From the NCBI GenBank assembly GCA_001821375.1, contig MHLG01000002.1, forward strand, positions 4,074 through 26,162: a stretch of DNA of 22,089 nucleotides. The letters are read 5' to 3'. Under the pieces are notes generated by a model. It was not told where the DNA came from, did not search any database, and saw only the letters and a program-made list of their open reading frames with translations. Position 1 is the first letter of the stretch, and every line of letters begins with the position of its first letter. Origin of the DNA: Candidatus Liptonbacteria bacterium RIFOXYD1_FULL_36_11 (lineage in GTDB: Bacteria > Patescibacteriota > Minisyncoccia > UBA6257 > XYB1-36-10). Of the stretch, positions 1-8,169 are shown one piece after another. The position numbers were made by a program, and so were the translations under genes.

Positions 1-39
1 AACTATTCCTAAAGCTAACGCTATTTTTTTTCTACTCAT
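1..39 (-). CDS. N-terminus of a secreted or membrane protein (partial)
   Basis: A minus-strand ATG at 39 opens a frame that runs off the window edge after 13 codons, reading MSRKKIALALGIV. A short basic start followed by a hydrophobic run looks like the beginning of a signal peptide or a first membrane helix. It lies 32 nt downstream of the permease stop on the same strand, so it is probably the next gene of the leftward export operon. Another ATG a few bases upstream reaches a stop after four codons, which supports the start at 39. The family cannot be judged from so few residues. Confidence 0.5.
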   Translation of the reverse strand, partial: MSRKKIALALGIV

Positions 40-71
40 AATTCATTAATTTTAATTTTTTTGCACCTTTT

Positions 72-1295
72 TTATTCATACCTTAAAGCCTCAATTGGGT
101 TGAGTCTAGCCGCTCTTCTTGCTGGATAATAACCAAAAATCACTCCAATTATTGTTGAAACGCTAAAAGCTATAATAACTGAATATAAAGATACTTGCGC
201 CTGAATAACTCCAAAATAAGTTACAAGAAAAGATACCAACCAACCTAGAATTACCCCAATCACTCCTCCGATAAATGTCAACGCTACCGCTTCAGTTAAA
301 AACTGAATATTAATATCTCTTCTTTTTGCTCCTATAGCTTTTCTTAATCCTATTTCTCTTGTTCTTTCCGTTACTGTAGTTAGCATCATATTCATAATGC
401 CAATACCGCCAACTACTAATGATATTCCGGCAACTGCCGCCAAAAGCATAGTGAAAGTGCTTGTTACGCTTGAAGCCGCCGCCACAATATCCTCTTGGTT
501 TAAAACAGAAAAATCTGCCAGCTGCGGATCAGAAATATGATGCCTTTCTAAAAGTAATTCTGTAATCTCTTGTTGCAAAGACGTCATTGATTTTTCATCT
601 TTCGCCTGCGCATTTATTGTCGTTAAATAAGCATCGCCCGCTAAAAATTTTTGTGCGCTCGTTAGTGGAATAAAAATCATATCATCTTGATTACTAAAAC
701 CAGTTCCTCCTTTTTTATTTGTGATTCCAATAATTTTAAACTCAATATTTTTTATTCGTATTGTCTGCCCCACGGCATCTACTCCTTCTTCAAATAAGTC
801 GTCTCTAGCTGTCGGCCCTAAAACCGCTACTTTTGAAAGGCTTCGTAAATTTTGGTCGGTTATAAAAGAGCCACTGTTTACCTCTATATTTTTTACGCTT
901 AAATACTCTGATGTCACTCCTAAAACTGACGTATTTGTATTTTTGCCTTTACTTGTTATCTGATAACGTCCGGAAATCTCTGGCGCTATGGCCTTTGCGA
1001 AAGTCGCCGAACTTGAAATAGCATCAGCGTCTGCTTGAGTTAATGTGCGCGCCGATCCTCGTCCAGAGCTAACTTGAAATCCCGGTCCTTTTTGCGCTCC
1101 CGGCATAATCATAATTAAATTTGACCCGATAGACTGTATGCTTGATTGAATAGAATTTTGCGCTCCTTGTCCTATAGAAACCATAATAATCACAGAACTT
1201 ATGCCTATTACAATTCCAAGCACAGTCAAACCCGATCTTACTTTATTTGCTGAAAGCGCTGTGTATGTTTCTTCTAAAATATCTAAAGTTTTCAT
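72..1295 (-). CDS. MacB-like ABC transporter permease (FtsX family), module 1
   Basis: This 407-residue membrane protein has the MacB/FtsX layout: one N-terminal membrane helix (about residues 21-42), a large extracytoplasmic MacB_PCD-type domain (about 45-275), then three C-terminal helices (about 280-305, 330-360, 370-392). The cytoplasmic coupling segment TERTREIGLRKAIGAK after the second helix and the C-terminal PIEALRYE are hallmarks of the family. It should pair with the ATPase encoded 6 nt upstream and the adaptor before that, using ATP to drive export or extrusion at the cytoplasmic membrane. Family members include MacB, YknZ and SalY-type transporters. The substrate cannot be told. 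The rightward permease at 6466-7707 is a paralogue with the same C-terminus. Confidence 0.9.
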   Translation of the reverse strand: MKTLDILEETYTALSANKVRSGLTVLGIVIGISSVIIMVSIGQGAQNSIQSSIQSIGSNLIMIMPGAQKGPGFQVSSGRGSARTLTQADADAISSSATFAKAIAPEISGRYQITSKGKNTNTSVLGVTSEYLSVKNIEVNSGSFITDQNLRSLSKVAVLGPTARDDLFEEGVDAVGQTIRIKNIEFKIIGITNKKGGTGFSNQDDMIFIPLTSAQKFLAGDAYLTTINAQAKDEKSMTSLQQEITELLLERHHISDPQLADFSVLNQEDIVAAASSVTSTFTMLLAAVAGISLVVGGIGIMNMMLTTVTERTREIGLRKAIGAKRRDINIQFLTEAVALTFIGGVIGVILGWLVSFLVTYFGVIQAQVSLYSVIIAFSVSTIIGVIFGYYPARRAARLNPIEALRYE

Positions 1296-1301
1296 AATCT
1301 A

Positions 1302-2000
1302 TTATAAAATTTTTCTTTTATAATTTCTTAAATCACTTACTAATCCACCGTCTTTTATTTGAATAATTCTTTCCGCGCATTCGGCAACGTCATGCTCGTG
1401 GGTAATTAATATAATCGTTCTGCCTTCATTTTTATTCAATTCTTGAAAAGTTTTTAAAACAACCTCTCCGGTTTTTGTATCAAGATTTCCAGTTGGTTCG
1501 TCTGCTAAAATAAGAGCGGGATTATTAATTAAAGCGCGAGCAATAGCCACTCTCTGAATTTGTCCTCCGGAAAGTTGATTAGAAAGATGATAAAAGTGCC
1601 CTTCATCCATCCCGGCAGATTTTAAAACTTTTTGCGCTCTTTCTTCTCTTTCCCCTTCTTCCACCTCATTATAAATAAGAGGTAACATAACATTTCTTAA
1701 AACTGTTGTTCTGGGAAGAAGATTAAAAGACTGAAACACAAACCCTATTTTATTTTTTCGCACATCCGCAAGCTCATCATCGCTTAATTCAGAAACATCT
1801 TTTCCATCAAAAAAATATTTTCCGCTAGTTGGCGTATCAAGCGCCCCGATAATATGCATTAAAGTTGATTTTCCGGAACCAGATGGTCCCATAATCGCCA
1901 CAAACTCCCCTTCTTTTATCTCAAAACTTAATTCTTTTAATGCTTGAAAATCAACTTCTCCCGTCTTGTAAGTCTTTGTTATTTTTTGCAGGTCAATCAT
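1302..2000 (-). CDS. MacB/LolD-type ABC transporter ATPase, module 1
   Basis: This is a stand-alone nucleotide-binding subunit of 232 residues from the ATG at 2000. It shows Walker A GPSGSGKST (residues 38-46), a Q-loop in VFQSFNLLPR, the signature LSGGQIQRVAIARAL, Walker B LILADEPTGNLD and the H-loop in LITHEHD. These place it in the LolD/MacB ATPase clade that works with FtsX-type permeases. A TTG at 2024 would add eight residues and overlap the adaptor gene. The ATG is preferred because it lies one base after the adaptor stop and starts directly with the usual first strand (MIDLQKITKTYKTG). It powers the permease encoded downstream; the two gene products should form a 2+2 complex. Confidence 0.92.
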   Translation of the reverse strand: MIDLQKITKTYKTGEVDFQALKELSFEIKEGEFVAIMGPSGSGKSTLMHIIGALDTPTSGKYFFDGKDVSELSDDELADVRKNKIGFVFQSFNLLPRTTVLRNVMLPLIYNEVEEGEREERAQKVLKSAGMDEGHFYHLSNQLSGGQIQRVAIARALINNPALILADEPTGNLDTKTGEVVLKTFQELNKNEGRTIILITHEHDVAECAERIIQIKDGGLVSDLRNYKRKIL

Positions 2001-2001
2001 A

Positions 2002-3756
2002 TTATCTTTTATTATTACCTCCAATCGCTCCTAAAATACTCGGTGTCTGCTGGCTGGAGCTACTACTTGTTGAACTGTTGATAGTTTTTATTATTATCTG
2101 ATCTCCTTCTTTTAATCCAGAAATAATTTCTATGTTTGTGTCATCAGTTATCCCTGTTTCTACTATCTGCTGTTTTGGTAAATTATCCGAAGCTACACCT
2201 TGGCTCCCTTGATTTGCCGAAAATGTTTTATCAAGCATCTCTGCATAACTTATATTATTTCCGGATTTTATAGCGCTGTTTGGAACTATTAAAACATCTT
2301 GCTTAAAATCAATAACAATTGCCGCGCTTACGCTCATTCCGGATTTTACTCTGTCATCTTGCGTATCAAAAGATATTTTTACATTATAAGTAACTACTCC
2401 TTGAGAAACTGTCCCCACCGCGTCAACTTCCGCTACTTTTCCGGCTATATTTAAACCATCAACGGCATCAAAAGAAAGCATCGCTTTTTGGTCAACTTTT
2501 ATTTTTGCCGCATCAATCTCATTTAAAGATAGCTCTGCTATTTTTTGCCTAGTTACTAAAGTTGCCACCGCCGTTCCACTGCTTGCCGCATCAGATTTTT
2601 TTACGTTTACTTTTACGATTGTCCCATTAAAAGGCGCACGGATATAATAATCGGAAAGTTTCTCTTGAACATCTAAAAGCGCATTTTCTTTTTGTTTAAG
2701 AGATAATTTTTGTGAAGCTAAATCTAAATCGCTTACTCCTTCTTTTAATTTTGCCAGCGACTCTGTTTTTTCCTCTATGCTCATTTTTGAATTTACTATC
2801 GTATTTTTTATACTAAAAAGAGTTGATAAATTTGAATTTACCGTACTCGTATAAGTTGAAAGAGAACTTAAATAAGTTGTTAAAGATTGAGGCACGCTAT
2901 ACTGGCGTTCTGTAAGTCTGTCTTTAACAAAACTTAAAAAATTACTTACGCTCTTCACCGCTTCCGAAATTGATCTAGCCATATTATAAGTATCGCTAAT
3001 CAATTTTTCCGTTGTTTCCTCATCAGTAAACCTTGCCGTTATTTTGTAACTGTTTAAACTATTATCATAAATTATTCGCGCTTCTTTATATTTATCTGCC
3101 GCATCATTCTTATATATTGAAACATTGTCGTTATAACTAGTTACTAAATTACTAAAATAAGAAATATTATCTTGTGTTCCCTTACTAGCAGAAGTTCCGG
3201 ACAAAATATCTTGCAGTCCTGTAACTACTGACGGCATATCTAAAAACGCATTAGAAACATCCGTGGCTCCGTCATCGTAAGCTTTTTCTAAACTTGTTTT
3301 CGCCTGCGTTAAAGAATTTTCCGCCTGGATAACCGACAAAGCATCCGCTGGCTCTTCCAGTTTTTGTAAAGATATTTTTGCGCTTTCCAAATTAACTTCC
3401 GCATCCCTTACAGACTTTTGCGCATCTCGATCGTCTAATTGCGCTATTAAAGTTCCCGCTTTTACTTCTTGTCCGTTTACTATACCAACGTAAACTACAT
3501 CCCCAGAAACTTTTGGCTTAATATCAACTTGGTTATAAGCTGAAACTTGCCCGCTCCCTGTAATTGAAACAATTATACTTCCTTTAGAAACTGGAGCTAA
3601 TACATATTGAACTTGACCATCACTCTTAAAAAAACTATTAAAACCTAAGTATCCGAAATACAAAATTACCAATAAAACAATTCCGCTTTTTATTTTATGG
3701 TTAATAGCATATTTTTTTAACCCCGCTACATTCTTAATAAAAATATTGTTTTTCAT
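2002..3756 (-). CDS. MacA/HlyD-like membrane-fusion adaptor, module 1
   Basis: This 584-residue adaptor has a single N-terminal membrane anchor (about 24-43). A first biotinyl-lipoyl half follows (GSGQVSAYNQVDIKPKVSG region, about 65-110), then a long helical segment, a second lipoyl half starting near YYIRAPFNGTIVKV, a beta-barrel domain (KIKVDQKAMLSFD) and a membrane-proximal domain with LIVPNSAIKSG. The C-terminus is a Ser-rich tail. MacA adaptors are usually about 370-400 residues. The excess lies mainly in the helical hairpin (about 145-340), which is rich in Ser, Thr, Asn and Tyr. There is no cysteine. It is the first gene of the leftward operon and stops one base before the ATPase ATG. 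The closest functional analogues are MacA and YknX; the exported substrate is unknown. Confidence 0.88.
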   Translation of the reverse strand: MKNNIFIKNVAGLKKYAINHKIKSGIVLLVILYFGYLGFNSFFKSDGQVQYVLAPVSKGSIIVSITGSGQVSAYNQVDIKPKVSGDVVYVGIVNGQEVKAGTLIAQLDDRDAQKSVRDAEVNLESAKISLQKLEEPADALSVIQAENSLTQAKTSLEKAYDDGATDVSNAFLDMPSVVTGLQDILSGTSASKGTQDNISYFSNLVTSYNDNVSIYKNDAADKYKEARIIYDNSLNSYKITARFTDEETTEKLISDTYNMARSISEAVKSVSNFLSFVKDRLTERQYSVPQSLTTYLSSLSTYTSTVNSNLSTLFSIKNTIVNSKMSIEEKTESLAKLKEGVSDLDLASQKLSLKQKENALLDVQEKLSDYYIRAPFNGTIVKVNVKKSDAASSGTAVATLVTRQKIAELSLNEIDAAKIKVDQKAMLSFDAVDGLNIAGKVAEVDAVGTVSQGVVTYNVKISFDTQDDRVKSGMSVSAAIVIDFKQDVLIVPNSAIKSGNNISYAEMLDKTFSANQGSQGVASDNLPKQQIVETGITDDTNIEIISGLKEGDQIIIKTINSSTSSSSSQQTPSILGAIGGNNKR

Positions 3757-3769
3757 AATATTTACTTAT

Positions 3770-3793
3770 AAAAAAGGAGACTAAAACATCTCC
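3770..3793 (-). terminator. Terminator-like hairpin in the leader of adaptor 1
   Basis: On the minus strand GGAGA (3793-3789) pairs with TCTCC (3780-3776) across an 8-nt loop, followed by six T. An outer A-T pair and a G-T wobble can extend the stem. It lies 14-37 nt upstream of the adaptor ATG and 165 bp or more from the only gene on the other side, which points away. It therefore does not end a known gene and may act as an attenuator or hide the GGAG. A TATTAT at 3808-3803 is a possible -10 for this operon, without a clear -35. The stem is short, so the call is tentative. Confidence 0.35.
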
Positions 3794-3923
3794 TCTATAT
3801 ACATAATACGCTATATCTTTCATTTTAGTGCACCACAAAACGTTCCATTTTTAAAGCTTGCTTAGCTTATAAAAAAAATCAAGAAATTTAACTCAATAAA
3901 AGTAATTCAATGCGAATAACAAC

Positions 3924-3951
3924 TTGCTTTCCCTCTGATTTCTGTTATTAT
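3924..3951 (+). promoter_or_regulatory. Extended -10 promoter of the rightward export operon
   Basis: TTGCTT (3924-3929), a 16-bp spacer ending in TGT, then TATTAT (3946-3951) make an extended -10 promoter. The last base of the -10 is seven bases before the A of the ATG at 3958, so transcription should start at or next to the start codon and give a leaderless mRNA. The rest of the 3757-3957 gap shows no further gene. Confidence 0.55.
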
Positions 3952-3957
3952 TTGACC

Positions 3958-4164
3958 ATGAAAAAACTCTATCGTAGTAATGAAAATAAAGTTTTCGCTG
4001 GAATTTTTGGCGGTCTGGGAGAGTATCTAGACATAGATCCGGTAATTCTTCGCCTAATCTGGATTTTTGTCACTGTTGTCACCGGCGTTATCCCCGGCTT
4101 AATCGGCTACTTTATCTCCATCTTTATTATTCCAAAAAATAAAAACAAAAATGAAAAAAAATAG
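3958..4164 (+). CDS. PspC-domain small membrane protein
   Basis: This 68-residue protein consists almost entirely of a PspC domain: MKKLYRSNENKVFAGIFGG, then GEYLDIDPVILRLIWIF, then a hydrophobic helix ending in SIFIIPK and a Lys/Asn tail. PspC proteins sense or respond to envelope stress, and a free-standing PspC is common in Gram-positive and streamlined genomes. The ATG at 3958 is chosen because the domain begins there. An upstream ATG at 3910 would add 16 unrelated residues and put the predicted promoter inside the gene. Its 3' end overlaps the adaptor gene by 14 nt, so it leads the second export module, which suggests a link between envelope stress and this exporter (inference). Confidence 0.88.
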   Translation: MKKLYRSNENKVFAGIFGGLGEYLDIDPVILRLIWIFVTVVTGVIPGLIGYFISIFIIPKNKNKNEKK

Positions 4165-5734
4165 TTTTCTTAAAAAACCCCTCTTCTTTATTCCCGTTCT
4201 TTTCATTATTGGAGGTATTATTATCTCTTATTTTATTTTTAGCGGCGGAAGCGCAAATAATTTTGAGACGGCAACCGCGCAAATATCAAACCTTAAAGAA
4301 GAAGTTAGTGTTACCGGACAAGTAAAACCATCTGAAGAAGTTAGTCTTGCTTTTGAAAAAAGCGGTAAAGTTTCCTCTGTTTTTGTTTCCGTTGGAGATA
4401 AAGTTTATATCGGAGAAACTTTAGCCAGTCTGAATAATGCTGATATCTCCGCGAATCTTGCTAAAGCTAAAGCAAATTTAAAATCCGAAGAAGCAAATTT
4501 TCTTGAATTAAAAAGAGGCGCTCGCGCTGAAGATATAGCCATAAAAGAAGCCGAACTCGGGGAAGCAAAGCAAGACCTCATAAATTACTATGATGATGTT
4601 CCGGATGTTGTTGCTGATTCTTACACTTATGCCGATGACGCTATTCGCGTAAAAACTGCTGGTATTTTTTCCGGATCTCTGTCTTCCGGCAGTTTTTCGT
4701 TAACTTACAGCTCTTGTGATCAGCAAGTAAAAAGCGATGCCGAAAGCCTAAAACTTTTAAGTGAAAAAAATCTTAATTCTTGGAACAGTGAAATTTCCGA
4801 TCTTAAAATAAAAACTATGCCCGGCTCCGAAGAAAATTATGAAAAAGCGCTTAGTCAAGCAGAAAATTATCTCTCTACCACTAAAGCCTTTCTTGAAAAA
4901 ACTAGCGGCACTTTCATTTCCGGATGCGGACTTTCTGATACTTCATTAAGCACTTATCGTTTAAATACTAGCACTGCTCGCATCAATATTATCTCTTCCG
5001 TTAAAAACATAAACGCCTTAAAACAATCTATCGTTTCCCAAAAACTTACCATCAGTAAAATAGAAAACGAATTAAAATTAAAACTCGCCGGTTCTTCTAA
5101 AGAGGAACTCGCTTCCGAAGAAGCAAAAGTTGAAGAAGCAGAAGCGAACGTTAAAAGCTATGAAGCTGAACTTCAAAAAACAATTATCTTTTCTCCGATA
5201 AATGCCACCGTTACCAAACAAGACGCTAAAGTTGGAGAAATAATTTCTTCCGGCGTATCTGTTATTTCTCTTATCTCCGAATCTAAGTTAGAAATAGAAA
5301 CTAAAATAGCGGAAGTTGATATCGCTAAAATTAAAGTTGGAAATCCCGCCAAAGTTACTTTAGATGCTTACGGAAACGATGTTATTTTTGAAGCCGTAAT
5401 TTCTAAAACAGATCCGGCTGAAACAGTTGTTGAAGGAGTATCCACTTATAAAACCACCTTGCAATTTAAAGATAAAGATGACCGCATTCGCTCCGGTATG
5501 ACCGCAAATATTGATATAGAAACTGCTAGCCGTGAAAATGTTATCGCTATTCCGGAAAGAGCCGTCATCTCAAAAGACGGTATTAAAATTGTCAGAATTC
5601 CGGATAAAGAAAATAAAGACACTGGCTTTAAAGAAGTTGAAGTAAAAACTGGCGTTAAAGGATCGGATGGCAAAATAGAAATAACAACAGGATTAAAAGA
5701 AGGAGACGAAGTTGTTGTTTATTCTTCTAAATAA
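4151..5734 (+). CDS. MacA/HlyD-like membrane-fusion adaptor, module 2
   Basis: This 527-residue adaptor has an N-terminal membrane anchor (about 11-30). The first lipoyl half lies near SVTGQVKPSEEVSLAFEKSG (50-95), followed by coiled-coil helices rich in Ala, Lys and Glu (100-145 and 300-342), a second lipoyl half (IIFSPINATVTKQDAKVGE, 345-365), a beta-barrel (IAKIKVGNPAKVTLDAYG) and a C-terminal domain with VIAIPERAVISKDG. Between the two arms of the hairpin sits an inserted stretch of about 150 residues holding the only two cysteines of the protein, C189 and C259, which could form a disulfide outside the cell. It is longer than typical MacA. It overlaps the pspC gene and is followed 9 nt later by the ATPase gene. 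It probably stabilises and couples the MacB-like pump. Confidence 0.88.
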   Translation: MKKNSFLKKPLFFIPVLFIIGGIIISYFIFSGGSANNFETATAQISNLKEEVSVTGQVKPSEEVSLAFEKSGKVSSVFVSVGDKVYIGETLASLNNADISANLAKAKANLKSEEANFLELKRGARAEDIAIKEAELGEAKQDLINYYDDVPDVVADSYTYADDAIRVKTAGIFSGSLSSGSFSLTYSSCDQQVKSDAESLKLLSEKNLNSWNSEISDLKIKTMPGSEENYEKALSQAENYLSTTKAFLEKTSGTFISGCGLSDTSLSTYRLNTSTARINIISSVKNINALKQSIVSQKLTISKIENELKLKLAGSSKEELASEEAKVEEAEANVKSYEAELQKTIIFSPINATVTKQDAKVGEIISSGVSVISLISESKLEIETKIAEVDIAKIKVGNPAKVTLDAYGNDVIFEAVISKTDPAETVVEGVSTYKTTLQFKDKDDRIRSGMTANIDIETASRENVIAIPERAVISKDGIKIVRIPDKENKDTGFKEVEVKTGVKGSDGKIEITTGLKEGDEVVVYSSK

Positions 5735-5743
5735 ATTATTTTA

Positions 5744-6469
5744 ATGGGTCCATCTTTGATTGAAGTAAAAAATCTTGAAAAGACTTATCTTAGCGATGGA
5801 GTTCCCACTCCCGCTGTTTGCGACGTCTCTTTTGAAATTAAAAAAGGGGAATTTGTCGCTATTATGGGTCCCTCCGGTTCCGGAAAATCCACTCTTCTTC
5901 ACGTTCTCGGATTTTTAGACCGTCCCTCCGGTGGTGAATATCTTTTTGAAAATAGAAACTTTGAAAGCTACTCCGACGAAGAAGTGGCAAAAATCCGTAA
6001 CAAAAAACTTGGTTTTGTTTTCCAAGCGTTTAACCTTCTTTCCAGAACCAGTGTTTTGGAAAACGTTAAACTTCCTTTACTTTATTCTGATGTTAAAGAA
6101 TCTCTTTGGAACGAAAAAGCAAAAAAAGCCATAGAAGCCGTCGGTCTTTCTCATCGTCTTGACCACGAACCTTCAGAACTTTCTGGCGGTGAAAAACAAA
6201 GAGTAGCTATCGCCCGCGCTTTGGTTAATAATCCCGAAGTTATTTTTGCCGACGAACCTACCGGTAATCTTGATTCTAAATCCGGTAAAAATATTATGGA
6301 AATTTTGGAAGATCTTAACAAAAAAAACGGACACACCATTATCCTCATCACTCACGAAACTTTTACCGCTGAACATGCTGAAAGAATTATTCATATTCTT
6401 GACGGAAAAATAGACAGCGACCGCAAAGTGGAAAAAAGACGCACTGCTAAAGAATATTTTACAAAATGA
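5744..6469 (+). CDS. MacB/LolD-type ABC transporter ATPase, module 2
   Basis: This 241-residue ATPase carries Walker A GPSGSGKST (42-50), a Q-loop in VFQAFNLLSR, the signature LSGGEKQRVAIARAL, Walker B VIFADEPTGNLD and the H-loop in LITHETF. It is clearly paralogous to the ATPase at 1302-2000: both have the motif run GEFVAIMGPSGSGKST and the same GNLD D-loop. Its TGA stop overlaps the permease ATG in an ATGA arrangement, which implies translational coupling and equal subunit supply. The Lys/Arg-rich C-terminal tail (KVEKRRTAKEYFTK) is a small addition. Confidence 0.93.
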   Translation: MGPSLIEVKNLEKTYLSDGVPTPAVCDVSFEIKKGEFVAIMGPSGSGKSTLLHVLGFLDRPSGGEYLFENRNFESYSDEEVAKIRNKKLGFVFQAFNLLSRTSVLENVKLPLLYSDVKESLWNEKAKKAIEAVGLSHRLDHEPSELSGGEKQRVAIARALVNNPEVIFADEPTGNLDSKSGKNIMEILEDLNKKNGHTIILITHETFTAEHAERIIHILDGKIDSDRKVEKRRTAKEYFTK

Positions 6470-7707
6470 TTTTATCTTTTACCGCTAAAACAGCTTGGAG
6501 AGGCTTAATCGCCAATAAAATGCGCTCTTTTTTAACTGTTCTTGGAATAGTTATTGGTATAACCGCCATTATTATGGTTATGTCTCTCGGGCAAGGCGCG
6601 CAAAATCTTATTTTAAGCCAAATTCAAGGCATGGGTTCAAAAACTGTTGTCGTTCTCCCTGGCCGTGAACCAAAAGGACCAACTGACAGTTTGCAAACTT
6701 TTTTTGCCGAATCCTTAAAAGAAAAAGACCTGGAAGCTTTAAGAAAAAAATCAAATGTGCCAACCGCTAAAGAAGTTATGCCTTTAGTCTTCGGCAGCGA
6801 TTCTGCTTCTTATAAAAATGAAACTTACCGCCTTACTCTTTTAGGCTCAAGTGAAAAAATATCGGACGTATTTGATTTAGGTATTGATAAAGGAGCTTTT
6901 TTTTCCGAAAACGACATTAGAGGCAGATCTGATGTGGTAGTAATTGGCTCAAAAGTAAAAGAAAAACTTTTTGGAGAATCAGAAGCCCTCGGGGAAAGAA
7001 TCCGTGTCGGAGAAAGAAACCTTCGCATTATTGGTATCCTTCCTCAAAAAGGGCAAGTTTCTTTTTTCAACTTTGACGAAGTGGCTCTTCTCCCTTACAC
7101 TACCGCCCAACAATATATTTTCGGCATTAAGCACTTCCACCGCATTATTATAGAAGCTGATTCTGAAAAAAACATAGACCGCACTGTTAGCGACGCTAAG
7201 GCCACTATAAGAGAAACACATAACGTTACTAACCCAGACAAAGATGATTTTTATATTGAAACTCAAGCTGATATCGCCTCCCGCCTCGGCACAATTACTA
7301 ACGTCCTCACTCTTTTTCTCGCCGCTATCGCCGCTATTTCTCTCTTAGTCGGTGGTATTGGTATTATGAATATAATGCTCGTCTCTGTAACTGAACGCAC
7401 AAGAGAAATAGGCTTACGCAAAGCCTTAGGCGCTACCGAAAAAAATATTCTCTTTCAGTTTCTTTTAGAAGCTGTCTTTCTAACCGGAGTCGGTGGAATA
7501 ATCGGCATAGTCCTTGGCGTCTCCCTTTCCCTCGCCATTTCCCTTGCTATCCAATTCTTTTCTACTATTGATTGGCCGCTTGGCATATCTTTTCTCGCTA
7601 TCTTTTTAGGCATCGGAGTTTCCGGTATTATTGGAATAGTTTTCGGTATCTACCCGGCAAAAAAAGCTTCTGAAAAAAGCCCCATTGAAGCTCTCCGTTA
7701 CGAATAA
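6466..7707 (+). CDS. MacB-like ABC transporter permease (FtsX family), module 2
   Basis: This 413-residue permease has an N-terminal helix in the segment from MRSFLTVLGIVIGITAIIMV, a MacB_PCD-like extracytoplasmic domain (about 50-280), and three C-terminal helices after the acidic/polar linker. The conserved coupling motif TERTREIGLRKALGA and the terminal SPIEALRYE match those of the leftward permease. Together with the ATPase (4-nt overlap) and the adaptor it forms a tripartite exporter at the cytoplasmic membrane. No outer-membrane channel gene such as tolC is present in the window, so a single-membrane YknXYZ-like system fits better than a Gram-negative MacAB-TolC system (inference). Confidence 0.91.
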   Translation: MILSFTAKTAWRGLIANKMRSFLTVLGIVIGITAIIMVMSLGQGAQNLILSQIQGMGSKTVVVLPGREPKGPTDSLQTFFAESLKEKDLEALRKKSNVPTAKEVMPLVFGSDSASYKNETYRLTLLGSSEKISDVFDLGIDKGAFFSENDIRGRSDVVVIGSKVKEKLFGESEALGERIRVGERNLRIIGILPQKGQVSFFNFDEVALLPYTTAQQYIFGIKHFHRIIIEADSEKNIDRTVSDAKATIRETHNVTNPDKDDFYIETQADIASRLGTITNVLTLFLAAIAAISLLVGGIGIMNIMLVSVTERTREIGLRKALGATEKNILFQFLLEAVFLTGVGGIIGIVLGVSLSLAISLAIQFFSTIDWPLGISFLAIFLGIGVSGIIGIVFGIYPAKKASEKSPIEALRYE

Positions 7708-7709
7708 AT

Positions 7710-7738
7710 TTGAACTTTACTTCTATTTTTAATAAAAT
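7710..7738 (+). promoter_or_regulatory. Promoter of the small coiled-coil membrane protein gene
   Basis: TTGAAC (7710-7715), a 17-bp spacer and TAAAAT (7733-7738) lie in the 37-bp gap after the permease stop. The -10 ends seven bases before the A of the ATG at 7745, the same spacing as at 3946-3951 and 11659-11664, and again predicts a leaderless transcript. The spacing is optimal and both boxes are close to consensus. Confidence 0.6.
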
Positions 7739-7744
7739 ACTATT

Positions 7745-8149
7745 ATGTTTAAAAAACTCCTTAAACCCTTTGATAAACTAGAAGATATTATTCGCCACCG
7801 TTTAAGCAAAACCCCCATTCTTTATGCTCTAATCGGCGGTATTGGCGTCGTTCTCTTCTGGCGCGGTGTTTGGCACCTTGCTGATGATTTTAATATCAGT
7901 TCTTTAGAATCCTTTATTGCCAGCATTATTATTCTTCTTACAACTGGCACTTTTGTTTCTTTTTTTATTGGAGAACAAATTCTTATCTCCGGGCTTAAAG
8001 AAGAAAAAAGAATAGACCAAAAAACGGAAGAAGATATAAAATACGAAAGTAAACGCCTTTCTGAATTAAGAGAAGAAATTGATAATATTAAACGCTCCAC
8101 CGATGAAATAAAAAAAGACATTGCTTTCATTAAGGAAAAATTACAATAG
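7745..8149 (+). CDS. Small two-helix membrane protein with C-terminal coiled coil
   Basis: I do not recognise the family. The 134-residue product has an amphipathic, basic N-terminus (1-22), a membrane helix (about 25-44, ILYALIGGIGVVLFWRG) and a second helix (about 57-78, ASIIILLTTGTFVSFFIG). A highly charged heptad-like segment (about 85-134, ending KKDIAFIKEKLQ) probably forms a coiled coil in the cytoplasm. With an even number of helices both ends should be on the same side. It follows the exporter operon on the same strand but seems to have its own promoter. It could be a scaffold or partner of a membrane complex; nothing shows an enzyme activity. It is a real gene by its clean hydrophobic and heptad patterns and by its lack of overlap with other genes. 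Confidence 0.75.
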   Translation: MFKKLLKPFDKLEDIIRHRLSKTPILYALIGGIGVVLFWRGVWHLADDFNISSLESFIASIIILLTTGTFVSFFIGEQILISGLKEEKRIDQKTEEDIKYESKRLSELREEIDNIKRSTDEIKKDIAFIKEKLQ

Positions 8150-8169
8150 AAAACTAATAAATAATTTTG

